Shown: positions 1 to 8,469, counted from the first letter of the stretch. The stretch: 64,000 nucleotides of DNA from CAYHGX01 sp964356355 (GCA_964356355.1 CAYHGX010000002.1:55313-119312), one strand, 5' to 3'. Numbers and translations: made by a program. Notes: generated by a model from the letters alone, not told the origin.

Positions 1-416
1 CACCAGGAATAAACATCCTGTTTGATGGTATTCCCCGAATGGTTGAACAAGCAGAATCACTAAACACTCTTCTCGAAAAAAACAACCGAACATACACCGG
101 GGTTTTATTAGAACTTAGTGAAGAAATAGCCCTCCACCGCCTGACAACCAGAAGAATATGCGAAAAATGTAAGACCGTCTATCCAGCAGATTACTCCAAA
201 AGCAACTGTGAAAAATGTGAGGGGAACCTAGTTACTCGCAGCGACGACAATCCTGAAGCCATCCACACAAGACTCAAAGCTTTCAGTGAAGAAACAATTC
301 CTGCAATCAAACTTTACGAAGAAAATCTCATCAAAATTGATGGACGCTTATCCATAGATAAAGTACAAGAAATAGCCTTCAGCGAATTAGATAAAATTCT
401 GACTCCAGTAATCTAA
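1..416 (+). CDS. adk: Adenylate kinase, 3' part (truncated by window start)
   Basis: Interconverts 2 ADP with ATP and AMP in the cytoplasm. The reading frame is open from base 3, so the gene begins upstream of the window; the N-terminal P-loop is not visible. The visible part has FDGIPRM (normally DGFPRT), then a zinc-type LID domain with four cysteines in two C-x2-C pairs (CEKC and CEKC), and the RSDDNPEAIHTRL motif with the family's substrate-binding arginines. The zinc LID is typical of Gram-positive-like adenylate kinases. The stop abuts the map start codon directly, in the usual secY-adk-map-infA order of the spc operon. Confidence 0.93.
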   Translation, partial: PGINILFDGIPRMVEQAESLNTLLEKNNRTYTGVLLELSEEIALHRLTTRRICEKCKTVYPADYSKSNCEKCEGNLVTRSDDNPEAIHTRLKAFSEETIPAIKLYEENLIKIDGRLSIDKVQEIAFSELDKILTPVI

Positions 417-1178
417 ATGTCAAAATACATTAAAACCCCAGCAGAAATTTCAGCCATGCGCATAGGCGGAAAAATTCTAGGAGAGGTACTTTCTGCTACC
501 TGCAAAATGGCAAAACCTGGAATATCCACCTACGAATTAGATCAATTCGCCGAAAACTTTATCCGATCAAAAGGCGCAACACCAGCCTTTAAAGGCTTCC
601 ATGGTTTTCCAGCAACTCTGTGTACTGCAATTAATGAGGTAATAGTTCACGGTATCCCCCGCAAAGATGAAATCCTTAAAAATGGAGACCTTCTGACCAT
701 AGACTGTGGAGTAACCTATAAAAATCTCTGCACCGACGCAGCAAGATCAATAATAGTCGGAGACAAAGAAGAACCCGAAAAAAAACGCATGATCGAAGTT
801 GCAACAAAAGCTCTTGAAGAAGCAACAAAAATATTAAAAGACGGAACTCCGGTTAATCAAATCGGAAAAATCATTGAAGCAATAGTACAAAGCGCTGGAT
901 ATAAAATAATCAAAGAACTAACAGGACATGGACTAGGCCATTCTCTCCACGAGCCACCCTGCATCACAAATCACTTTGATCCTAGCGAAAAAAGCATACT
1001 CAAAGAAGGAATGACAATCGCAATAGAACCAATTTTCTCAATTAGCAGCGAAAAAATGATCACAAAATCAGACAATTGGACACTTGTCACCTCCGACAAT
1101 TCACTCGCTGTACAGGTGGAAAACACTATTCTAATAACAAAAACTGGACATGAGGTACTCACTGCAAGTTTTTCTTGA
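417..1178 (+). CDS. map: Methionine aminopeptidase, type I
   Basis: Removes the initiator methionine from nascent proteins; cytosolic dimetal hydrolase. At 253 aa it has the normal type I length. Metal ligands are visible in order: the Asp of TIDCG, the Asp of CTDAAR, the His of GHGLGH, the Glu of IEPIF and the Glu of VENTI. His of HGFPATLC is the family's substrate-side histidine. It has no N-terminal zinc-finger extension. ATG follows the adk stop with zero spacing and no ribosome binding site, suggesting translational coupling. Confidence 0.96.
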   Translation: MSKYIKTPAEISAMRIGGKILGEVLSATCKMAKPGISTYELDQFAENFIRSKGATPAFKGFHGFPATLCTAINEVIVHGIPRKDEILKNGDLLTIDCGVTYKNLCTDAARSIIVGDKEEPEKKRMIEVATKALEEATKILKDGTPVNQIGKIIEAIVQSAGYKIIKELTGHGLGHSLHEPPCITNHFDPSEKSILKEGMTIAIEPIFSISSEKMITKSDNWTLVTSDNSLAVQVENTILITKTGHEVLTASFS

Positions 1179-1186
1179 ATTTTCTA

Positions 1187-1215
1187 TTGCATATGATATT
1201 TATCTCAGGTAGAAT
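1187..1215 (+). promoter_or_regulatory. Predicted sigma70 promoter for the infA-rpmJ-rps-rpoA operon
   Basis: TTGCAT (1187-1192), 17-nt spacer, TAGAAT (1210-1215) lies in the 81-nt gap between map and infA. It is the only sizeable gap inside this translation operon. Inferred from consensus only. Confidence 0.55.
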
Positions 1216-1259
1216 CCTAACGCTTTTTTGTGCCAAAAATGTAAAAAAATGGCATCCAC

Positions 1260-1508
1260 ATGGGAAAAGATGACGTTATAGAAATAGAGGGAACAGTACT
1301 GGAGCCCTTACCGAACACAGAATTCAAAGTTGAATTGGAAGACGGACGCACAATTACAGCACACCTATCAGGAAAAATGAGAATGAATTTCATCAAAATC
1401 CTGCCTGGGGACAAAGTAACTATGCAACTAAGCACTTACGACCTTACGAAAGGAAGAATTACTTATCGACATACACCAAAGAAACATGAAAGTAAAAGCA
1501 TCAGTTAA
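1260..1508 (+). CDS. infA: Translation initiation factor IF-1
   Basis: IF-1 binds the ribosomal A site during 30S initiation. The OB-fold core is clear (IEGTVLEPLPNTEFKVEL, HLSGKMRMNFI, LPGDKV, GRITYR). The protein is 82 aa against the usual 72, the extra residues being a basic/serine C-terminal tail (HTPKKHESKSIS) encoded where the gene overlaps rpmJ. Start ATG at 1260; there is no in-frame upstream alternative and no Shine-Dalgarno motif. Confidence 0.96.
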   Translation: MGKDDVIEIEGTVLEPLPNTEFKVELEDGRTITAHLSGKMRMNFIKILPGDKVTMQLSTYDLTKGRITYRHTPKKHESKSIS

Positions 1509-1599
1509 AAAGATTTGCGAAAAATGCAAAACAATAAAAAGGCACGGTCGCCTTCGCGTGATCTGTGAAGAACCACGTCACAAGCAAAGACAAGGATAA
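1486..1599 (+). CDS. rpmJ: Ribosomal protein bL36
   Basis: 37-residue large-subunit protein starting MKVKASVKKICEKCK. The zinc-ribbon ligands C11, C14, C27 and H32 are all present, so it is the zinc-binding (C+) form. The ATG lies inside infA and overlaps its last 23 nt in another frame, an unusually long overlap for this gene pair. It keeps the conserved order infA-rpmJ-rpsM. Confidence 0.95.
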   Translation: MKVKASVKKICEKCKTIKRHGRLRVICEEPRHKQRQG

Positions 1600-1618
1600 T
1601 AATTACTAAATTACCTAC

Positions 1619-1993
1619 ATGGCGAGAATTGCAGGAGTAAACTTACCAAAAGAAAAACGTATTGAGGCCGGTCTAACGGCAATCTACGGAATCGGACGCA
1701 GCAAGAGTGCTAAGCTACTTTTAGATGCAAGCATAGAGAAGGACAAGAAAGTCCAGGACCTCACCGAGGATGAAATTTCACGATTAAGACAATTGATAGA
1801 AAAATTCGAAACTGAGGGTGACCTAAAAAGAAAGGTTGCCATGGACATTAAACGTCTCCAGGAAATCGGATCATACAGAGGGTATAGACATAAGAAAGGT
1901 CTTCCATCAAGAGGACAAAGAACCAGATATAACTCTCGAACCCGAAAGGGCAAGAAGAAGACAGTAGCAAATAAGAAAATAATCACTAAGTAA
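1619..1993 (+). CDS. rpsM: Ribosomal protein uS13
   Basis: Small-subunit head protein that contacts the P-site tRNA and the 50S bridge. Starts MARIAGVNLPKEKRIE and contains ALTAIYGIG-like helix-two-turns-helix sequence and the basic C-terminal tail with SYRGYRHKKGLPSRGQRT and ARTRKG-like RTRKGKKK. Length 124 aa is normal. Four nt separate it from rpsK. Confidence 0.97.
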   Translation: MARIAGVNLPKEKRIEAGLTAIYGIGRSKSAKLLLDASIEKDKKVQDLTEDEISRLRQLIEKFETEGDLKRKVAMDIKRLQEIGSYRGYRHKKGLPSRGQRTRYNSRTRKGKKKTVANKKIITK

Positions 1994-1997
1994 AATT

Positions 1998-2408
1998 ATG
2001 GCTGAGAAAGAAAAGAAAAAATCCGGCGCCGCTGTTAAAAAACAGAAATCACGAAGAAGACATGTACCAATTGGTCATGCCTACGTACAGGCCTCATACA
2101 ACAACACTATCGTCACTCTAACTGAACCAAACGGCAATGTGATTGCCTGGGGAAGCGCGGGTGGCAGTGGATTTAAGGGTGCTAGAAAGGCTACTCCATA
2201 TGCTGCTCAGGTTTCAGCTGAAAATGCAGCAGAAAAAGCTAAAGTATTTGGTCTCGAAAAGATCCATGTATTTGTAAAAGGAGTTGGAAGCGGACGAGAA
2301 CAGGCAATTAGAGGACTTGTTGCTAGTGGATTCGAAGTAATCTCTATTAGCGACGTCACTCCCTTTGCACACAATGGATGCAGAAAGAAGAAAGCACGCA
2401 GAGTTTAA
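1998..2408 (+). CDS. rpsK: Ribosomal protein uS11
   Basis: Platform protein of the 30S subunit. Diagnostic sequence: SYNNTIVTLTEPNGNVIAW, GSAGGSGFKGARKATPYAAQ, VKGVGSGREQAIR and the C-terminal DVTPFAHNGCRKKKARRV. The N-terminus is a Lys-rich extension. Length 136 aa. No Shine-Dalgarno sequence before the ATG. Confidence 0.97.
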   Translation: MAEKEKKKSGAAVKKQKSRRRHVPIGHAYVQASYNNTIVTLTEPNGNVIAWGSAGGSGFKGARKATPYAAQVSAENAAEKAKVFGLEKIHVFVKGVGSGREQAIRGLVASGFEVISISDVTPFAHNGCRKKKARRV

Positions 2409-2455
2409 CAGAGCACGCTAGTGCTCCTGAATTATTTTATACCTATCAACCAATT

Positions 2456-3070
2456 ATGGCACGTTACACAGGACCAATAACTAGGTTATCACGCAGACTC
2501 GGAGTAATTCTATTTACTAATGGAGAAAGCAAAACTAAGGCCTTCAATAAAAAGAACTACAAGCCAGGTGAGCATGGACAAAAAAGATCTGGTCAGATTT
2601 CAGAATTCAACAAGCAATTACGTGAAAAGCAAAAGGCTAAATTTATGTACGGGATTAGTGAAAAGCAATGCTACAAATATTATGAAATGGCCTCAAAGGA
2701 TGAAGAAATTACTGGTGTTCAATTCATGAAGCTCCTAGAACAAAGACTTGATAACGTAATTTTCCGTGCAGGTATTGGAATGACACGCCCACAAGCTAGA
2801 CAATTTGTAAGCCATGGACTTGTAAAGTTAAATGGAAAAAGAGTTAAAACGCCATCGATCATGACTAAAACTGGCGACACGTTCGAAATTATTCAAAAGA
2901 AAAAAGATTCAAAAGCATTTGAATCTTCTAAAAAAGCCAAATTCAAAACACCAAAATGGCTTAAAGTGGACCTTGGTCTCTTAAAGGGAGAAGTAGTCTC
3001 CGCACTCGACAAGGATGATATTGATCAAACAATTGATCCACAGTTGATTACTGAGTTCTATTCTAAATAA
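2456..3070 (+). CDS. rpsD: Ribosomal protein uS4
   Basis: 16S rRNA-binding assembly initiator, 204 aa. The start is ATG 2456 (MARYTGPITRLSRRLG), not the upstream in-frame ATG at 2378, which would overlap rpsK and add 26 residues unlike S4. The S4 RNA-binding domain is at about residues 93-155 (LEQRLDNVIFRAG, ARQFVSHGLVKLNGKRV). The N-terminal region lacks the four zinc cysteines, so it is the zinc-free form. Confidence 0.96.
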   Translation: MARYTGPITRLSRRLGVILFTNGESKTKAFNKKNYKPGEHGQKRSGQISEFNKQLREKQKAKFMYGISEKQCYKYYEMASKDEEITGVQFMKLLEQRLDNVIFRAGIGMTRPQARQFVSHGLVKLNGKRVKTPSIMTKTGDTFEIIQKKKDSKAFESSKKAKFKTPKWLKVDLGLLKGEVVSALDKDDIDQTIDPQLITEFYSK

Positions 3071-3079
3071 TCTCGGATA

Positions 3080-3107
3080 TTTCGGCCACACGCGCTTGGC
3101 CTCGAAA
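3080..3107 (+). other. Bulged hairpin upstream of rpoA
   Basis: TTTCGGCCA (3080-3088) pairs with TGGCC-TCGAAA (3097-3107) with a 2-nt bulge. There is no T-run after it, so it is unlikely to be a terminator. It may be an RNA-processing or translational-control element between rpsD and rpoA; S4 autoregulates the alpha operon in E. coli, but here the hairpin is downstream of rpsD. Confidence 0.3.
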
Positions 3108-3126
3108 TAACATAACCATTCCCAAA

Positions 3127-4101
3127 ATGCATCAAATTCAAGAAGAAATAGGCATTCCGAAAATTAAGACCGAAACAATTTCAGCAAATCATGCAATTTT
3201 TGTACTTAGCCCACTTCCAACAGGATATGGAGTTACACTCGGTAATGGTCTTCGAAGAGTCCTGCTTTCTTCCCTTCCAGGAGCCTGTGTAACAGGAGTA
3301 AAAATCGACGGCATAAGCCACGAGTACTCCACTATTAAAGGAGTGAAAGAAAGTGTGTTAGACCTAAATCTAAATCTAAAACTTCTCGATATCAGTAAAA
3401 CAACAATTGAACCATCAACTATTGTACTTGAAACCTCCAAAGGAGGAGCAATATATGCAAAAGACATTAGCTGTCCTTCAGATGTTGAAATTTTAAATCC
3501 AGATCTCTATCTTGCAACTCTTGAAAAAGGAACAAAGCTAAAGATCGAAATGCGAGTAGAAAAAGGCGTAGGCTATATTCCAGCAACAGTTCGTCAGAAA
3601 GACGAAAAAGATCCAACTATCATTCTTCTTGATGCCCTTTACTCCCCTATCAAGAAAGTTAGATACGATGTAGAAGCAACACGTGTAGGCCAAATGACAA
3701 ACCTAGACAAACTAACGATCGAAATAATGACCAATGGAGCATTATCTCCTGAGGACGCACTTAAATTCGCTTCAAATGTACTTCAGTCATATTTCAACCT
3801 CTTCAATGTTGAAAACATCATGGTCGAAGAAGATTACATGTCAGACATCAAGTCCATCATGGAGAAAGAACGTTCTGAAGAATCAAGCAAGCCAACTCAA
3901 GAATCATATACACCAATTGAAATTCTAGGATTCTCTCCAAGAACATTGAACGCATTGATCAACGGAGGCATCGGTTCTATCGAACAATTGTCAAAATGTA
4001 CAGAAAGTAAGTTGTCAAATCTCCGCGGATTTGGTAAAAAGGCTCTAACCGAAGTTAGCGTAGCCCTAGAGAAGAAGGGATTTGGGCTTTCTGAAGAGTA
4101 A
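3127..4101 (+). CDS. rpoA: RNA polymerase alpha subunit
   Basis: Assembles RNA polymerase and contacts UP elements and activators. The N-terminal domain has GYGVTLGNGLRRVLLSSLPG and the C-terminal half of NTD has EIMTNGALSPEDALKFAS. The C-terminal domain (about residues 260-324) has the helix-hairpin-helix core (LNALINGGIGSIEQL, LRGFGKKAL). Length 324 aa is normal. Conserved neighbours rpsD and rplQ. Confidence 0.97.
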   Translation: MHQIQEEIGIPKIKTETISANHAIFVLSPLPTGYGVTLGNGLRRVLLSSLPGACVTGVKIDGISHEYSTIKGVKESVLDLNLNLKLLDISKTTIEPSTIVLETSKGGAIYAKDISCPSDVEILNPDLYLATLEKGTKLKIEMRVEKGVGYIPATVRQKDEKDPTIILLDALYSPIKKVRYDVEATRVGQMTNLDKLTIEIMTNGALSPEDALKFASNVLQSYFNLFNVENIMVEEDYMSDIKSIMEKERSEESSKPTQESYTPIEILGFSPRTLNALINGGIGSIEQLSKCTESKLSNLRGFGKKALTEVSVALEKKGFGLSEE

Positions 4102-4125
4102 TAACAGCGTAAATAATTAATAGCC

Positions 4126-4479
4126 ATGAGACACCAAGTTAAAAAAATCCAGATCGGCACCAGTTTGGGCCACAGAAAAGCTTTAGTTCGCAATCTTGCA
4201 ATGTCAGTTATCATCTATGATAAAATCAAGACTACAGCAGCAAAAGCAAAAGCAGTTCAACCATTCATCGAAAGACTAATCACAGTAGCAAAGAATAGTG
4301 ATAAGAAGCATGCAATTCGCGAATTAGAAAGACTTATTCAACACGAAAATAGCTCCAGGAAAATAATGGAAGTTATCGTAGAAAAATACAAAGACAGAAA
4401 TTCCGGATTCACACGTATCACCAAGCTTGGCAACAGGCCTGGAGACAACGCACCGGTAGTACAACTTGAACTAGTTTAA
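4126..4479 (+). CDS. rplQ: Ribosomal protein bL17
   Basis: Large-subunit protein near the peptide tunnel exit. Starts MRHQVKKIQIGTSLGHRKAL (usually MRH...KLGR...HR.AL) with LIKTTxAKAKxxRPxxEKLI-like sequence (IKTTAAKAKAVQPFIERLI) and the C-terminal RITKLGNRPGDNAPVVQLEL. 117 aa, normal length. Confidence 0.97.
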   Translation: MRHQVKKIQIGTSLGHRKALVRNLAMSVIIYDKIKTTAAKAKAVQPFIERLITVAKNSDKKHAIRELERLIQHENSSRKIMEVIVEKYKDRNSGFTRITKLGNRPGDNAPVVQLELV

Positions 4480-4493
4480 TCAGAAGCAATACA

Positions 4494-4922
4494 ATGAAAA
4501 CATTCATCATCAACAAACAGGACCTCAATAGAAAATGGTACGTGATTGACGCCAAGGATAAAACTCTTGGCAAAATCGCAACGAAAGTAGCAGACAAACT
4601 AAGAGGAAAAGACAAACCAATCTTTTCACCTCACATGGATTGTGGAGATTTTGTTATCGTTATCAACGCAAACAAAATCAAACTAAGTGGAAACAAACTA
4701 GAGGACAAAATGTATTACAGTCACTCAGGATTTCCAAGCGGTTTAAAGCAAACAAATGCAAAAAGCCTTTTAGAAAAAAAGCCTACTAAAGCCTTGGAAT
4801 TAGCCATCAGTGGCATGCTTCCAAAGAATAGACTCCGAAAAGTATTCATGGATAAACTCAAACTTTACAAAGATGATAGTCATCCACATGAAGCTCAGGC
4901 ACCTGAAAAATTAGAAGTTTAA
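4494..4922 (+). CDS. rplM: Ribosomal protein uL13
   Basis: Early 50S assembly protein. Motifs: WYVIDAKDKTLGKIATKVA, LRGKDKP, DCGDFVIVINANKI, KMYYSHSGFPSGLK, and AISGMLPKNRLRKVFMDKLKLY. 142 aa. Paired with rpsI 10 nt downstream, the universal rplM-rpsI pair, here joined to the alpha operon. Confidence 0.97.
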   Translation: MKTFIINKQDLNRKWYVIDAKDKTLGKIATKVADKLRGKDKPIFSPHMDCGDFVIVINANKIKLSGNKLEDKMYYSHSGFPSGLKQTNAKSLLEKKPTKALELAISGMLPKNRLRKVFMDKLKLYKDDSHPHEAQAPEKLEV

Positions 4923-4932
4923 TCATAAAATA

Positions 4933-5415
4933 ATGCCGACTACTACAAAAAAATCAGCTACCACTAAGACAACTAAAGTTGCTAAAGAAACCGTAGAAAA
5001 GGAAGTTGCAAAAGTTGCAGCTCCAAAAGGAAAGTACTATTACGCAACAGGCAAAAGAAAAACTTCAATTGCCAAAATCAAGCTCTTCAGCGGAGCAGGA
5101 GAAATAACTATCAATGAAAAAGTAGCAACAGAATACGTTGACCTTAAAACACTTATAGGAGTTATTAAGTCCCCAATGAAGCTCATTGGAGGCGCAGATA
5201 AATACAGTGTAGTAATTACAGTTGAAGGTGGTGGTATCAGCTCACAAGCAGAAGCCATTCGCCATGGCATCGCAAGAGCACTAGTCGTCATGGACCCTTT
5301 CAACAAACCGACACTTAAGAAGGCCGGAATGCTTACTAGAGACTCAAGAACAAAAGAAAGAAAGAAGTTCGGTTTAAAGAGAGCCAGAAAAGCTCCACAA
5401 TTCAGCAAACGTTAA
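4933..5415 (+). CDS. rpsI: Ribosomal protein uS9 with Thr/Lys/Ala-rich N-terminal extension
   Basis: 30S head protein whose C-terminal tail touches P-site tRNA. The core begins at about residue 35 (YYYATGKRKTSIAKIKLF), contains GGGISSQAEAIRHGIARAL and ends RARKAPQFSKR, the conserved SKR tail. The first ~33 residues are a low-complexity extension (TTTKKSATTKTTKVAKETVEK...), making 160 aa instead of about 130. A terminator follows. Confidence 0.96.
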   Translation: MPTTTKKSATTKTTKVAKETVEKEVAKVAAPKGKYYYATGKRKTSIAKIKLFSGAGEITINEKVATEYVDLKTLIGVIKSPMKLIGGADKYSVVITVEGGGISSQAEAIRHGIARALVVMDPFNKPTLKKAGMLTRDSRTKERKKFGLKRARKAPQFSKR

Positions 5416-5424
5416 TTAGAAAAG

Positions 5425-5451
5425 GAGTTAGAAATTATCTAACTCTTTTTT
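5425..5451 (+). terminator. Rho-independent terminator after rpsI
   Basis: Perfect 8-bp stem GAGTTAGA / TCTAACTC (5425-5432 with 5438-5445) with a 5-nt loop and six T residues. Ends the ribosomal-protein operon. Confidence 0.85.
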
Positions 5452-5452
5452 A

Positions 5453-5888
5453 ATGCCCAAATATTTAGCAATAAATCCCAATGGACTCTCCACTCGAGAA
5501 GTTGTTTCCAGATTAGCTAAACCTGGATCAATCTCCTGCTACCTAGGAGAACACCTTGATGCCATAGCTATATTTACAATTCTAATTATCAATGCCTCCA
5601 TCGGTTTCCTCCAAGTATATAAAGCCGACAATGCAATATAAGAAATGGCCAACACGAATCAATTAATTCCAGAGAATTAGTACTAGGAAATCTCATTGTA
5701 CTTTCAGAAGGAGACAAGATACCCGCAGACCTTGAACTAATAGAAGCATTTTCGCTGAAAGTTGATGAATCTCTCCTCACGGGCAAAAGCCACTACCTTT
5801 TCATTGACTAATAATTATACTGGCCGCCTCAACAGCCTTCTTAGTACCAAAAATCACCATCGTTGCCAGAAAAATATTTAGTCGATAG
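5453..5888 (+). pseudogene. Decayed P-type cation ATPase (N-terminal and actuator remnants)
   Basis: Three pieces in three frames. Piece 1 (5453-5641, 62 codons) has GLSTREVVSRLAK, then an M1-deleted junction and an M2-like segment (LDAIAIFTILIINASIGFLQVYKADNAI in two parts). Piece 2 (about 5638-5811) in another frame has the actuator signature SEGDKIPADLELIEA followed by VDESLLTGKS, lacking the TGE form because it reads TGK. Piece 3 (5811-5888) reads ILAASTAFLVPKITI then VARKIFSR and may be an M4 or C-terminal remnant. P and N domains are missing. No selection for a product is apparent. The dead P-type ATPase ORF downstream of trmD may be its other half or a paralogue. Confidence 0.8.
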
Positions 5889-5897
5889 AATGAGACC

Positions 5898-6545
5898 ATG
5901 AGATTCGACATCCTTACCATCTTTCCCAACATTTTTGATTCTTACTTAAATGAAAGTATCATTAAACGTGCAAAGAAAAATGAAATTATTGAAATAGTAG
6001 TCCACGACATAAGAAAATACTCAAAAGACAAACACAAGAAAGTTGACGATATACCGTTCGGCGGAGGTGCAGGAATGGTTATGTCCCCCCAACCACTTTT
6101 CGACTGCATAACAGCGGTTAAAAAGGCCAACAAAGGGCCCGTGATTTATTTAAGTCCACAAGGAAAGACATTCACCCAATCAAAAGCAGAGAAATTTGCA
6201 AAAAAAAATCAAAACTTAATCTTATTATGTGGACGATACGAAGGTATCGATCAAAGAATAATAGATTTATTAGTCGATGAAGAAATTTCAATTGGAAATT
6301 ACGTATTAACTGGCGGAGAACTACCTGCAATAGTACTAATAGATGCAATTTCACGCTTAATTCCAGGAGTATTAGGCAAAGACGACTCACACAAAGAAGA
6401 CTCATTTTCTAAAGCGTTTGATCGCAAAAAAGAACATCCACATTACACCCGACCAGAAATATTTAAAAATCAAAGTGTGCCAAAAGTTCTCTTATCCGGA
6501 AATCACAAAAATATATCAGAATGGCGCAAAAATAATCTCAAGTAG
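5898..6545 (+). CDS. trmD: tRNA (guanine-37-N1)-methyltransferase
   Basis: Methylates G37 of tRNAs reading CNN codons to prevent +1 frameshifting; SAM-dependent trefoil-knot (SPOUT) enzyme. Motifs: LTIFPNIFDSYLNESII, DDIPFGGGAGMVM, the SAM-site LSPQGKTFTQ, LLCGRYEGIDQR and the knot sequence ISIGNYVLTGGELPA. The C-terminal domain has HPHYTRPEIF. At 215 aa it is slightly shorter than the usual 230-250. Flanked by P-type ATPase fragments rather than the usual rimM-rplS; its stop abuts the next ATG. Confidence 0.96.
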   Translation: MRFDILTIFPNIFDSYLNESIIKRAKKNEIIEIVVHDIRKYSKDKHKKVDDIPFGGGAGMVMSPQPLFDCITAVKKANKGPVIYLSPQGKTFTQSKAEKFAKKNQNLILLCGRYEGIDQRIIDLLVDEEISIGNYVLTGGELPAIVLIDAISRLIPGVLGKDDSHKEDSFSKAFDRKKEHPHYTRPEIFKNQSVPKVLLSGNHKNISEWRKNNLK

Positions 6546-8231
6546 ATGGACTTCAACCTCATCATTAATCAATTATTAAGCCTATCCTTAACGCTCTTTC
6601 CAACAAGCTACATTTTAATAATGTACTTTTCTCGCATCCTCAACAAAAGAACCTACCAATTAGGCGAAACAACAGCAATATGCACCAATATAACCGGCAT
6701 CCTCAGCAGAAGAAACCCAATAGTTAGCCTAGTCCATTTTGATGAATTTCAATTACAAACTAGTGAAGAAAAACACTCAAACAAGGAATTACTTAGCACA
6801 AACCCATCAATAGAATTGATAAGCGCAATCACTAGCTTTTGCCACTTTCCAAAACAAAAAGTACTAGAAGAATCGATTCAACACTTCATCAAAAGCTATG
6901 GACACAAACCACAAGAAATCAAAGATTCATTCAGATTAATAACTGAAATCCCTGAATATCCAGAAAAGAAAACGACAACAGCAGTAGTAATAAAAAAGGA
7001 CACAGAAGACATATTTTCGCTATGCAAAGGCAACATCAAAACTATTATAGAAAGATGTACCAAAGAAATAGTCGACAATAAAAAAATCAACCTAACACCA
7101 GAAAAAAAACGCGCCATTAAACGCAGAATCGAAAAACTGAGCAAACAAGGACGTAAACTAATTGGATTCGCCTACAAAGGGTTACCAAAAAAAATTCTAA
7201 ACAATTACACCGAAGAGTTCACTGAAAACGACCTCACCTTTATCGGATTTATAGGTCTAAATGACGAAATCAACACTTCTCTTAAAGAAGATATCGAAAA
7301 AACAAAACAAGCAAACATCAAAATCTATATAACTAGTAGCCTCAAAGAAAAAAAGGCCAGACATGCAGCTCTCGAATTAAAAATCATCAATCCTGCTTAT
7401 TTTGAGACACTAAACGGTGCCACGATTGCAGACATGGATGATAAAAAATTCCAAAAAGTGATTTCAAATCGCGAAAAAGATTTCATCTTCTGTGAATTAA
7501 CCAATCAAGACAAGACAAATATCACAAAACAACTAGAAGCAATCGGAGAAAAAGTTACAACACTAAACCCAAATGAAAATCTAGGTTTCAAGCAAATTCT
7601 AGAATCAGTAAAAACCACCCAGGAAAACCAAAACAAAGAAAAAAAATTAAAAAACCACAGTCTAAACTGCAAAATAGCAGAAGCAATGATCGTACTTACC
7701 GCAATAGCCTTTGGAAACCCAACCCCTCTATCGCTAATAATGCTAATTATTATTGATATCATTATCAATGTAATACTGGAACTCGCCATCAGAGAAAACA
7801 ATGACGTAGAAAATCAAAAGTTCAGACCTACAACGGGAATATTCATGGGCCTATCACTAATCGCCATATATATCATCAATCTACTGCGCTTTGGATGGAC
7901 GCCATCATACCATCTCAATATTAATCCTGAGACCTACTCGAAATCAGCAACAATGATAATTATTTCAATCATCATCTTTCAGGTAATATCCGCTTACACC
8001 TCAATAAACAAACCCTTTAAAAATCTCTATCTACAACTTTCTACAATAATTTGTATGCTATTTATATATATAATCACAACGATACCCTTTGCCCAAAAGG
8101 TCTTTAATCTTGGCCCATTAGAACCAATTGAATGGCAAATCACAGCATACACAATAGTAGTAGTCTTCGCTTTCGAAGAAATAAGCAAATACGTAAATCG
8201 CCACAAAAAAAATGCAAATACCAATAGCTGA
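6546..8231 (+). CDS. Catalytically dead P-type ATPase-like membrane protein
   Basis: An intact 561-codon ORF collinear with P-type cation ATPases from M4 onward, but every catalytic signature is altered. The phosphorylation motif ICSDKTGTLT is ICTNITGILS (residues 45-54), so the phosphorylated Asp is Asn48. The KGA nucleotide site is KGN (161-163). The P-domain TGD is TSS (263-265). The GDGxND hinge is LNPNEN (340-345). Overall order is kept: LSKQGRKLIGFAYK, NDLTFIGFIGLNDE, then about six hydrophobic helices from residue 377 and a C-terminal FEEISKYVNRH like the family tail. It lacks M1-M3 and the actuator domain, remnants of which sit upstream of trmD. Transport by ATP hydrolysis is very unlikely; it may be a scaffold or a gene decaying without stops. 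Overlaps the next gene by 20 nt. Confidence 0.75.
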   Translation: MDFNLIINQLLSLSLTLFPTSYILIMYFSRILNKRTYQLGETTAICTNITGILSRRNPIVSLVHFDEFQLQTSEEKHSNKELLSTNPSIELISAITSFCHFPKQKVLEESIQHFIKSYGHKPQEIKDSFRLITEIPEYPEKKTTTAVVIKKDTEDIFSLCKGNIKTIIERCTKEIVDNKKINLTPEKKRAIKRRIEKLSKQGRKLIGFAYKGLPKKILNNYTEEFTENDLTFIGFIGLNDEINTSLKEDIEKTKQANIKIYITSSLKEKKARHAALELKIINPAYFETLNGATIADMDDKKFQKVISNREKDFIFCELTNQDKTNITKQLEAIGEKVTTLNPNENLGFKQILESVKTTQENQNKEKKLKNHSLNCKIAEAMIVLTAIAFGNPTPLSLIMLIIIDIIINVILELAIRENNDVENQKFRPTTGIFMGLSLIAIYIINLLRFGWTPSYHLNINPETYSKSATMIIISIIIFQVISAYTSINKPFKNLYLQLSTIICMLFIYIITTIPFAQKVFNLGPLEPIEWQITAYTIVVVFAFEEISKYVNRHKKNANTNS

Positions 8232-8469
8232 TTACCTCAGAATAAAAGTCACACCTCGAAGCCACAAAACCGAGATAATCGAGATCATGGAAGATGATAC
8301 AGGCGAAAAAACAATCAAAATACGCCTAAAAGCCGTCCCTGAAAAAGGAAAAGCAAATGATGAACTAATCAAATTCCTCAGCAAAGAACTTTCAATAAAT
8401 AAAGAAAAAATCACCATAATCAGCGGAAAACAAGATCAACTTAAATTAATCAAAATCAAATGGACCTAA
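8212..8469 (+). CDS. DUF167 / YggU-family protein
   Basis: Small cytosolic protein, 85 aa, of unresolved function. It carries the family hallmarks LRIKVTPRS, then IRLKAVPEKGKANDELIKFLSKEL, which is the conserved PxxGKAN segment, and KITIISGKQDQLKLI. It begins inside the preceding dead ATPase gene (20-nt overlap) and overlaps rsmA by 10 nt, so the three are probably co-transcribed. Confidence 0.88.
   Translation: MQIPIADYLRIKVTPRSHKTEIIEIMEDDTGEKTIKIRLKAVPEKGKANDELIKFLSKELSINKEKITIISGKQDQLKLIKIKWT

Noticed and set aside
2378..2455. N-terminal extension of rpsD from ATG 2378
   Set aside because: Would overlap rpsK and adds residues unlike S4; MARYTG at 2456 fits the family.
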